DNA from: Prevotellaceae bacterium UBA1716
GTDB taxonomy: Bacteria; Bacteroidota; Bacteroidia; Bacteroidales; Bacteroidaceae
Reading direction: 5' to 3'
NCBI GenBank assembly: GCA_002317225.1
Contig: DCIW01000268.1
Location: 1-5,588 of the forward strand
Length of the DNA: 5,588 bases
In this document: positions 1-5,262 of the stretch, one piece after another
Layout: each line of letters opens with the position of its first letter
Position numbering within the stretch: the stretch's first letter is position 1
The notes under the pieces: generated by a model
Database searches by the model: none
Told to the model about the DNA's origin: nothing
The model's input: only the letters and a program-made list of their open reading frames with translations
Translations under genes and position numbers: made by a program

Positions 1-904
1 ATTGGTCGAAAGAGTATGAAGCCTCAAGATAATCATTAGGAGAAATCTTCCATTCCGCCTTCAATCCTCCTTGATAATCACGGTAACGCTCCTGACTATC
101 CTCTACCCTATCCATGGTTCTGCGGAAGAAACCAAGTCGTCCAGTAAAGTGCAACTTATCATTCACATTATAACGCAAACGATCGGAGAAGTTGAGCATC
201 TTCTCTCCAAACACTTCAGCAAAGGTATTTGTCTGTGGTTCTGTGCCTCTATTCTCAACTGCGTAATTATCAGAAAGAGTGCTGGAGAACGAGAAGTTAT
301 TAGAGAATCGACCTTTGCTTAAACCAACCAAAGCATTATATCTCTGCTCACCATGATGTCCCCATCTTCCATCTGCGTGAAGAGTCCAAGCCTCTCCCCC
401 TGCCCTCCCCGAAATGGAGGGAGCCTTTCTTGTAATGATATTAATCACACCACCCGCCGCATTGCTACCATAAAGTGCCGATGCCGCTCCACGCACTATC
501 TCGATTCGTTCTACATCAGCCATCGATAAACGAGAGAAGTCAACATTGTCCATTGTCTCTCCCGCGAGGCGTTCCCCATCCACAAGTATCAGCACACTTT
601 GTCCCGCAAAACCCGAAAGGTTCATATTAACTTGCTGATTCATAGCATAAGAAAACTCCACTCCAGGCATTTCTGCTTGCAGAAGGTCCTGAATATTAGT
701 AGCATCAATCTTCTGTATATCCTTCGAACCAATGACCTTCGTAAGTACAGGCACATCCTTCAATGTCTTTGGGGTACGAGTTCCCGTAACAACAAACTCA
801 CCGAGTTCGATGCTATCAAGCGACGCCTCTTGTGCCTTAGCAAAACAAGCAATGCCCAGAAACAATACCATGCCCACGAATAATATGAAGAAGAACCTAC
901 GCAT
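1..904 (-). CDS. hmuR: HmuR-like TonB-dependent heme receptor, N-terminal part (cut by window edge)
   Basis: Outer-membrane TonB-dependent receptor, expected to import heme using TonB/ExbBD energy. I translated 301 codons from ATG 904-902; the frame stays open to the left edge, so most of the beta-barrel is missing. Residues 1-24 form a signal peptide ending AKA before Gln25. A TonB-box-like EFVVTGTRT lies at about 36-44. The plug domain (about 45-160) carries the family motifs VLILVDGERL (104-113), VERIEIVRGAASALYGSNAAGGV (131-153, in part) and NIITRK (155-160). Barrel strands begin near 173 with WTLHADGRW. Residues 162-172 (PSISGRAGGEA) look like an in-frame insertion at the plug/barrel junction, encoded by a GC-rich palindrome. 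The start overlaps the stop of the upstream HmuY gene by one base (TGATG), implying translational coupling. That neighbour is the main reason to call it HmuR-like; the heme-contacting barrel residues lie outside the window, so the substrate is inferred. Confidence 0.9.
   Translation of the reverse strand, partial: MRRFFFILFVGMVLFLGIACFAKAQEASLDSIELGEFVVTGTRTPKTLKDVPVLTKVIGSKDIQKIDATNIQDLLQAEMPGVEFSYAMNQQVNMNLSGFAGQSVLILVDGERLAGETMDNVDFSRLSMADVERIEIVRGAASALYGSNAAGGVINIITRKAPSISGRAGGEAWTLHADGRWGHHGEQRYNALVGLSKGRFSNNFSFSSTLSDNYAVENRGTEPQTNTFAEVFGEKMLNFSDRLRYNVNDKLHFTGRLGFFRRTMDRVEDSQERYRDYQGGLKAEWKISPNDYLEASYSFDQ
396..421 (-). repeat. GC-rich palindromic element inside the TonB receptor gene (copy 1)
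   Basis: Read on the minus strand, CCCTCC and GGAGGG form a short inverted repeat, followed by GCAGGGGG. It shares CCCTCC and the 10-base core GGGCAGGGGG with the element in murF at 5477-5501. It is far more GC-rich than the surrounding gene and has no stop codon in any of its six frames. It encodes PSISGRAGG between the conserved NIITRK end of the plug and the first barrel strand. A GCT codon stands on each side of a 33-base segment (11 codons), which would be a natural insertion boundary. That it is an insertion is inferred from family knowledge, not from an alignment. Confidence 0.65.
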
Positions 905-1707
905 CAGACAGGATATTTATACTTAATGGTAAGACAACATTTCTTATTAGTCGAACTCACATAATCCACCAACTGCAAAGCAGCATAAGTTCCATCCTTC
1001 AAGCGAAGAACGAACACATGGTTGTTATGAGTGAAGGTAGGAGGAGGGGCGATCAAATGCATTGTCAACCAAGAAGAAAGCACTTTGTTGATATTGATGC
1101 CTTGTGACGGGACATACTTCATTATCATTCGGGAATTATCGTCCCAAACATCATTTTCCGTAAACTCATCTTCCTGAAACTTTGCCCCCGAATAAAGAGA
1201 TGGATGTACAAGCGAGACATCAGTCAAGTCCGATTCCCACACAGCACCTCCATTTGTACGAACATTATCACGATGTATGGCAATAGTCCAATCATCGGGT
1301 TCGGGTTGCTTCGCTGTTGGTATGAAATACTCGAACTTATTATTCACAAGTCCTTGTCCGAAAATATCATACCAATACATATATTGTCCAGTCAACCCAT
1401 TTCCGTTCACAAACATCGTATCACCAACCGCTTCCATCGGAATATCCATGCAAACGATACTCTCCGAAGCATCATAACTGCTATCCTCGCTCACACTGTC
1501 TGCAATCGCCTTCAAGTCGATGTAGTACCATTTGTCCCAAGCTGAAGCATCGAAATATATCTGTCCTTCAACCGATTGCACTTCGATTGGTTCGTCATAA
1601 ACCCACTCAAAGGCACCCTCACAACTGGTGAAGATGCCCATGAGGAGTAATACAAAAAGAGTATTTATCCTTGAACGAATATGTTGTCTTCTTGACAAAT
1701 CAATCAT
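904..1707 (-). CDS. hmuY: HmuY family heme-binding lipoprotein
   Basis: Predicted surface or outer-membrane lipoprotein of the HmuY family, which captures heme from host hemoproteins and passes it to the partner TonB receptor. It has 267 residues from ATG 1707-1705. A basic start (RRQHIRSR) and hydrophobic segment (17-25) lead to a lipobox ending FTSC, with lipidated Cys29. The mature part shows the family pattern: YFDASAWDKWYYIDL (51-65), a YWYDIFGQGL segment (111-120), PTAKQPEPDDWTIAIHRDNVRTNGG (130-154, in part), the region after DVWDD (186-190), APPPTF (220-225), FVLRLKDGTYAALQL (232-246) and a C-terminal YKYP. In P. gingivalis HmuY the heme ligands are two histidines, while Prevotella homologues use methionine. 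Which residues serve here cannot be settled without structural alignment. It is the second gene of the operon, 22 bp after the calycin-like gene, and its TGA overlaps the receptor ATG. An AGGAG lies 15 bases before the ATG, too far to be a convincing ribosome-binding site. Confidence 0.92.
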   Translation of the reverse strand: MIDLSRRQHIRSRINTLFVLLLMGIFTSCEGAFEWVYDEPIEVQSVEGQIYFDASAWDKWYYIDLKAIADSVSEDSSYDASESIVCMDIPMEAVGDTMFVNGNGLTGQYMYWYDIFGQGLVNNKFEYFIPTAKQPEPDDWTIAIHRDNVRTNGGAVWESDLTDVSLVHPSLYSGAKFQEDEFTENDVWDDNSRMIMKYVPSQGININKVLSSWLTMHLIAPPPTFTHNNHVFVLRLKDGTYAALQLVDYVSSTNKKCCLTIKYKYPV

Positions 1708-1729
1708 AAAAACAATGACGAACTCCTAC

Positions 1730-2725
1730 TTATCTTACGAAATACTTCTTTCCGTTCTTGATGATAAGTCCACGAGCATTTGGAGCAACTCGCTGTCCAT
1801 TCAAGTTATAACTTGCTTCCGACTTTTCCGAAACCGAAGTGCTTGTAACCGACTTGATTTCCGTACTTCCTGCAAGAGTTGTAGTTGAGGATATTGGGAA
1901 AGGCATAGCACCTGGTTGGAAATTATTGACTATCTCAGTATCAGTCACTAAGACATTACCGAGTTTTGTGATTGTATAGTCTGAATCGAAAGAACCTTCT
2001 GCCTTGAAGTGCATAGTGATATTATCCGAAGTATAATCGCGATAATAGCCACCTTTGTCTTCGTTGAGAGCAAGTCCCTTAACCGTATAACCGCCGATAG
2101 TAAGATTACCTATTTCTGTGTTGTCAAGTTTGTATGTTGGAATCTCCACATCCTTCAATGTAACTCCATCTTCAACATAAGTGCGAACCTTATATGTCAC
2201 TTCAGCCTTATGAGGACCATACACGCCACCTACCATCACAGCATTCGTACCAGAATATTCCTTCACATAGTAACTCTCGATGCTATAAGTGATTGGGAAA
2301 GGCATAGTGCCATAATTGAACGACACTTCAAGACTCACCTTATATATACCATTAGCATGAGTAAATGTTCCTTTGAGCGAAGTGCCTGTGATGTTTTTCT
2401 CCACTCCTTCCGAATCGATAGCAGTTGAAGTGAAAGTCTGATCTTCCCAAGTCACGCCAGCATATCCACCGGAGAAAGTAGTGCCTATTATCTTAAACGA
2501 AGGTATGGTCATATCGTTATACTTCATGCTTGGAAGGGTGAAGTCTGCTCCCGAATAGATGATAGTATCGGAAAGCTGAGTTGTCTCGCCCGCTTTCTTA
2601 CCCATCATTGTAACAAAGAAGTTTGATTTGCCCACAAAGGTCATTGGAGTATTGCTTCCAGGTTTAGCATTTGCACCTAAAACAGTTGCCACAAAAGCAA
2701 CGAACAAAGTAAATAATTGCTTCAT
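1730..2725 (-). CDS. Secreted two-domain calycin-like protein
   Basis: 331-residue exported protein and first gene of the heme-uptake operon. A signal peptide (1-20) ends GANA before Lys21. Two related beta-rich modules follow (about 21-155 and 172-285). They share motifs such as the paired GTMPFPITYSIE (139-150) and GAMPFPISSTTT (272-283), and a KYNDMTIPSFKI / KLDNTEIGNLTI correspondence (68-79, 199-210). This matches the Bacteroidales 'calycin-like domain' proteins, whose barrel fold resembles lipocalins. The tail, YNLNGQRVAPNARGLIIKNGKKYFVR (306-331), is a conserved C-terminal motif of many secreted Bacteroidales proteins, of T9SS-tail type. Linkage to HmuY and its receptor suggests a role in binding or handling heme or another tetrapyrrole, but this is inferred. 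The ATG at 2725 follows a promoter box about 28 bp upstream. An upstream ATG at 2736 opens a four-codon frame whose TGA overlaps this ATG, probably by chance. Confidence 0.85.
   Translation of the reverse strand: MKQLFTLFVAFVATVLGANAKPGSNTPMTFVGKSNFFVTMMGKKAGETTQLSDTIIYSGADFTLPSMKYNDMTIPSFKIIGTTFSGGYAGVTWEDQTFTSTAIDSEGVEKNITGTSLKGTFTHANGIYKVSLEVSFNYGTMPFPITYSIESYYVKEYSGTNAVMVGGVYGPHKAEVTYKVRTYVEDGVTLKDVEIPTYKLDNTEIGNLTIGGYTVKGLALNEDKGGYYRDYTSDNITMHFKAEGSFDSDYTITKLGNVLVTDTEIVNNFQPGAMPFPISSTTTLAGSTEIKSVTSTSVSEKSEASYNLNGQRVAPNARGLIIKNGKKYFVR
1893..2307 (-). repeat. Intragenic domain duplication in the calycin-like gene
   Basis: A 16-base exact direct repeat (ATTGGGAAAGGCATAG on the plus strand) occurs at 1893-1908 and 2292-2307, spaced 399 bp. 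It encodes the shared MPFPI segment at the end of each beta module. It marks the repeat unit of about 133 codons that built the two-domain protein. The rest of the two modules has diverged strongly. Confidence 0.7.
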
Positions 2726-2753
2726 ATTTTATACATATATTTGAATTCGGGTG

Positions 2754-2784
2754 CAAAGTTACGGCTAATTATTCAATTACACAA
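2754..2784 (-). promoter_or_regulatory. Bacteroidetes-type promoter of the calycin/hmuY/hmuR operon
   Basis: On the minus strand TAACTTTG (2761-2754) matches the -7 consensus TAnnTTTG. A TTGT (2784-2781) sits 19 bp upstream, fitting the usual 19-21 bp spacing to a -33 TTTG box with one imperfect base. Transcription should start near 2749, giving a leader of about 24 nt before the calycin-like ATG. Confidence 0.75.
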
Positions 2785-2822
2785 TCCTTATTTATTATGA
2801 TTTTGATAGCCTTAGAAAAGGT

Positions 2823-3044
2823 ATTTAGTGTGTTTTGGCATCCATTTAAGTGTGTTTTGTACTCATTTAAGAGTATTGAACAAATCATCGGGACGTTTGG
2901 CTTTGTCCGTCGTGACGGACATGGCAAAACATTAGGGCGTGTAAGCCATGTCATTAGTAGTGACATAGGTTGCTCATTAGTAATAAGATAGAGCATTCAT
3001 TAGTAGTGTGAGGAGGCTGTTATTAGTAGTGTGGAGAGGAAGAA
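2823..3044. repeat. Phased array of about 22-bp degenerate direct repeats upstream of the heme operon
   Basis: This fills most of the 369-bp gap between the regulator and the heme operon. Four units begin ATTAGTAGTG or ATTAGTAATA at 2953, 2976, 2999 and 3022, exactly 23 bp apart. One begins ATTAGGGCGTG at 2931 (22 bp before the next). Three begin ATTTAGTGTG, ATTTAAGTGTG and ATTTAAGAGT at 2823, 2844 and 2865 (21 bp apart). The gap from 2865 to 2931 is 66 bp, three times 22; it holds one weak match at 2887 (ATCGGGACGT) and a palindrome. Read toward the operon, the core is roughly CACACTACTAAT. All motifs face the same way and recur about every two helical turns, starting about 75 bp upstream of the predicted transcription start. 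This looks like an iterated operator, perhaps for the adjacent LuxR-type regulator. Nothing else gene-like was seen in the gap. Confidence 0.8.
2895..2930. repeat. 36-bp imperfect palindrome inside the repeat array
   Basis: The centre is a perfect 7-bp inverted repeat with a 2-base spacer, GTCCGTCGTGACGGAC (2905-2920). Symmetry continues outward about the same centre, with 14 of 18 position pairs complementary, to GTTT at 2895 and AAAC at 2930. It occupies the place where two array units are missing or degenerate. It could be a binding site for a dimeric repressor or a hairpin in the regulator's 3' transcript. There is no T-run after it on either strand, so it is not an intrinsic terminator. 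Confidence 0.65.
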
Positions 3045-3094
3045 AAAAGTGGATTTTTGCTCTTTTGCCAGACACCAATATTTTTCAAAAGTGA

Positions 3095-3715
3095 TTACAA
3101 CTCCCCCACATCAACGAGTCCGTTCATCACACAATATATAATAATGTCTGCGAGCGAACGGGCACGGAGTTTCTCCATAATGTTCTTTCGATGCGAGATA
3201 ACCGTAGTGATGCTGATATTAAGTTTATCGGCTATCTCCTTATTTATCATTCCTTTACTCAAAAGTATTGCCACTTCAATTTCACGAGCAGAGAGCACAC
3301 TCTCATTCTCCAAACCTTGAGCGTGGTGCATAGAGGCAGACTTCCCTCCCATTGGATGAGGAGCACCTTTGGAGTCCTTCATTCCATGTCCCATCTTATG
3401 CAGATTGAAGATATCACGCACAAGGGCACTCTCTTCCTGACACACATTCAAAGTGCGAACTCCCGAAATCGACATCTCCCCATTCACCAGCACAATGCTC
3501 CTTATAGTGTGTTCACGGAAGAATTGTGTATGTTCGAAGTAAATCCTTGATGACACGAAGAAATGTCCAAAGTCATCATTGCCTTCCTTCTCAATCTCCT
3601 CAAACGAACGCAACACAGTTATCTCCACCATAGGCATAATGCCTTCGAGGAGATTTTGCAGACCGATACCAGTCAACACGTTTGAGTCTATAATGGCAAG
3701 TTTGATTGGGGGCAT
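3095..3715 (-). CDS. LuxR/NarL-type regulator with degenerate receiver domain and His/Met-rich linker
   Basis: DNA-binding transcription regulator of 206 residues from ATG 3715-3713. The upstream in-frame TTG at 3745 lies inside the promoter -7 box, so it cannot be the start. The N-terminal domain (1-105) looks like a receiver (IKLAIIDSN at 4-12), but where the phosphoacceptor Asp should be it reads HFFVSSRIYF (51-60), and the usual acidic pair is reduced to Asp10. Phosphorylation in the usual way is therefore unlikely. A linker (106-135) contains H106, M108, H110, M112, H120, M122, M129, H130 and H131, a possible metal or heme site. The C-terminal LuxR-type helix-turn-helix (140-200) is complete: LSAREIEVAILLSKG, NKEIADKLNISITTVISHRK, then EKLRARSLADIIIYCV. 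It lies directly upstream of the heme operon on the same strand, separated by the repeat array, so control of that operon is the natural inference. No sensor kinase is in the window. Confidence 0.85.
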   Translation of the reverse strand: MPPIKLAIIDSNVLTGIGLQNLLEGIMPMVEITVLRSFEEIEKEGNDDFGHFFVSSRIYFEHTQFFREHTIRSIVLVNGEMSISGVRTLNVCQEESALVRDIFNLHKMGHGMKDSKGAPHPMGGKSASMHHAQGLENESVLSAREIEVAILLSKGMINKEIADKLNISITTVISHRKNIMEKLRARSLADIIIYCVMNGLVDVGEL

Positions 3716-3742
3716 AGAGTTATGTATTTGTTTATGAACGGA

Positions 3743-3750
3743 CAAAGGTA
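3743..3750 (-). promoter_or_regulatory. -7 box of the LuxR-type regulator promoter
   Basis: TACCTTTG on the minus strand (3750-3743) fits TAnnTTTG and is followed by TCC. It predicts a start near 3738 and a leader of about 23 nt to the ATG at 3715. No good -33 TTTG box was found at the expected spacing; the nearest T-rich stretch is TTTAATC near 3777-3771. Confidence 0.65.
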
Positions 3751-3839
3751 GAAAGAATTTGGGAATTAATGATTAAATATCTTATTATTTTTGTTTTAAG
3801 GAGAAAGAATACGGCGTTATTTTGCATTAACCACATAGT

Positions 3840-3868
3840 TTCGTACAGTCAAACGGCATGTTCGTACA
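3840..3868. promoter_or_regulatory. Pair of TTCGTACA direct repeats between divergent genes
   Basis: Two exact 8-base copies, TTCGTACA at 3840-3847 and 3861-3868, lie 21 bp apart start to start, two turns of the helix. They sit in the 249-bp region between the divergent regulator and lipoprotein genes, about 60-80 bp upstream of the predicted lipoprotein transcription start. This is the geometry of a tandem activator site. The protein that would bind is unknown; the motif differs from the repeat array at 2823-3044. Confidence 0.55.
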
Positions 3869-3908
3869 ATGCAAGCAGAAACATAAATCCTGTATCATAC
3901 ATTTATCT

Positions 3909-3916
3909 TACCTTTG
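3909..3916 (+). promoter_or_regulatory. -7 box of the lipoprotein gene promoter
   Basis: TACCTTTG followed by CAC matches the Bacteroidetes -7 consensus. An in-frame TTG (3914-3916) lies inside the box, so the coding start must be the ATG at 3965. The leader is about 43 nt, very rich in A and C with no Shine-Dalgarno sequence, as is common in this phylum. No clear -33 box was found; an activator at the TTCGTACA repeats could compensate. Confidence 0.7.
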
Positions 3917-3964
3917 CACTACAAAACCAACAAGTACAAACGATTCCAAAAACTCCAAAACAAA

Positions 3965-5074
3965 ATGAAAAGAGCATTACTACCTACCCTTTTGCTTGCA
4001 ATGTCAATGTGTATGTCATGCAGCAAGACCGAAACCACACTCCCAGTTGATTTTAGCGATCTGCTAACCAACTGTAATAATACAGAAGCAGAGATGTCGC
4101 TCGTCCCTGATGACAGCGTCATATCAGCAACCGAATATGAATGGAAGATTTCCTTACCCGAAAACTTAAAGACGGTGGGGAATTTCGAGGATGCAGAATC
4201 AATGTACAATACCTACGCATTGATGCACAATGTATGGGCAAACGTAGAAATTTGGGCACGACAGATACTTACTGGAAACGAGATTGACAACATAGAGGAC
4301 TATGTAGCCCCTATCAAGGAGAAAGAATTCTCTTTTGACTCGGAGCTGTTTGATCAAGAAGCAAAGAAATTTCGTGACAATGTCGTTGTATTCATAACGA
4401 ATTGCAAAGTGACAGACGACGGCATAACTTTCGACGACCCAAAGTATAGCAATCTCCCCACTCCTGAAGATTCATATATTTATCTCGACTCAATCCTCGC
4501 CCACAGATGTATCCTAAGTAATGTAGACACTTTATTGCTGTACAATTTCGAAGAGAGGATTGACACAATCATTGCTAAGTACAAGTCTATCCAGCAGAAG
4601 GTTGAGAATGCATCCGACGACAAGAAGACCGAGATATTCCTCTCCGAAATGCAGAATGCAAAATCGTTCGATGACCAATGTGGAATTGTATTGGCTTGCT
4701 GCTTGAAAAACAAGAGTTTCTGCGGTGAGTGGACTGTCGAAGTACTCAAGCGACTTATGGATTCAGGACAGTATTCTCCATTGCTCGACCGTGTGTGGAT
4801 AGTATGGCGTGCCTTCAGTCAGACAGAATTTTTCGGATTGTCTCGCGACTCCTACATGCCTAACGAGATGTACGAGAGCATGCGAGCAAAGGTGTTCATG
4901 ACAGCAATCAACCATCTTGCCGACAAGAAGGATGACAAAAAGGATGTGGACACTTGCAAAGCAATGATTGCAAATCTTCTCGGTCACACATGCCTTATCC
5001 GCAACGGCTCGTTTGTTATGGGCAATGATGCTCCTATCCAAATCATGACATATTGCCCTGGCTTCTACGATTAA
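3965..5074 (+). CDS. Hypothetical lipoprotein, 369 residues
   Basis: I do not recognise this family. From ATG 3965 the protein begins with a lipoprotein signal, MKRALLPTLLLAMSMCMSC, with Cys19 the likely lipidated residue (Cys16 is an alternative), followed by SKTE. The mature part is acidic and soluble with no transmembrane segment. It has likely helical stretches, for example around 75-100 (residues such as YNTYALMHNVWANVEIWARQIL) and 195-225 (EERIDTIIAKYKSIQQKVENASDDKK). It is rich in Cys for an exported protein, including CGIVLACCLKNKSFCGEW (about 239-256). A Lys/Asp-rich stretch, ADKKDDKKDVD, lies near 320-330. It has its own promoter and a strong terminator, so it is probably a single-gene transcript, divergent from the LuxR-type regulator. 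The ATG is preferred because the longer frame starts in the promoter. Nothing links it firmly to heme uptake. Confidence 0.8.
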   Translation: MKRALLPTLLLAMSMCMSCSKTETTLPVDFSDLLTNCNNTEAEMSLVPDDSVISATEYEWKISLPENLKTVGNFEDAESMYNTYALMHNVWANVEIWARQILTGNEIDNIEDYVAPIKEKEFSFDSELFDQEAKKFRDNVVVFITNCKVTDDGITFDDPKYSNLPTPEDSYIYLDSILAHRCILSNVDTLLLYNFEERIDTIIAKYKSIQQKVENASDDKKTEIFLSEMQNAKSFDDQCGIVLACCLKNKSFCGEWTVEVLKRLMDSGQYSPLLDRVWIVWRAFSQTEFFGLSRDSYMPNEMYESMRAKVFMTAINHLADKKDDKKDVDTCKAMIANLLGHTCLIRNGSFVMGNDAPIQIMTYCPGFYD

Positions 5075-5099
5075 AATCTGCTTTTATCTCTATACTCCC

Positions 5100-5148
5100 A
5101 ATCCCTCACAGAAGAATGTTTTGCACTCATCTTCGTGAGGGATTTTTG
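5100..5148 (+). terminator. Rho-independent terminator after the lipoprotein gene
   Basis: A perfect 10-bp stem, AATCCCTCAC (5100-5109) with GTGAGGGATT (5135-5144), is extended past one bulged A by GAAGA (5111-5115) with TCTTC (5130-5134). The loop is about 14 bases. A T-run (TTTTTG, with T continuing to 5147) follows at once. It lies 26 bp after the lipoprotein stop and insulates murF from it. Confidence 0.88.
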
Positions 5149-5202
5149 TGTTTATATATGATAAAAAGCATTACCTTAGTTGATTTTTTACTGAAACACA
5201 CA

Positions 5203-5231
5203 ATTGGAATGAAAATAAATCTGTAAATTTG
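5203..5231 (+). promoter_or_regulatory. Promoter of murF
   Basis: TAAATTTG (5224-5231), followed by CAA, fits the -7 consensus TAnnTTTG. An ATTGG at 5203-5207 lies about 16-17 bp upstream, slightly closer than the usual -33 spacing, so that half is weak. The predicted leader to the ATG at 5263 is about 27 nt, A-rich and without a Shine-Dalgarno sequence. Confidence 0.6.
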
Positions 5232-5262
5232 CAAACCAAACAGTAACATAAACATCATAATC

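Noticed and set aside
71..883. Plus-strand open frames over the TonB receptor gene
   Set aside because: They are antisense shadows; the minus-strand frame encodes clear TonB plug motifs without interruption.
2769..2996. Small open frames on both strands (64-75 codons) in the gap between the regulator and the heme operon
   Set aside because: They cover the promoter and the repeat array, have no recognisable protein features, and exist in both directions over the same bases, as expected by chance.
2931..3044. CRISPR array
   Set aside because: The conserved part is only about 10 bases with a 22-23 bp period and no 30-bp unique spacers; the pattern fits an iterated binding site.
3045..3094. Intrinsic terminator downstream of the LuxR-type regulator
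   Set aside because: The minus strand has A- and T-runs here (for example CACTTTTTTC) but no convincing GC stem before them, so termination may be elsewhere or read through toward the array.
3716..3745. Longer regulator start at a TTG (3745), adding ten residues
   Set aside because: The TTG is part of the TACCTTTG promoter box and would not be in the transcript; the receiver-like domain begins properly at the ATG at 3715.
3914..3964. Longer lipoprotein start at a TTG (3914), adding 17 residues
   Set aside because: The TTG lies in the promoter -7 box, and the extra charged residues would precede a normal lipoprotein signal that starts at the ATG at 3965.
3769..4050. 93-codon plus-strand frame crossing the divergent promoter region
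   Set aside because: It spans the promoter and the start of the lipoprotein gene in another frame, with no coding signature.
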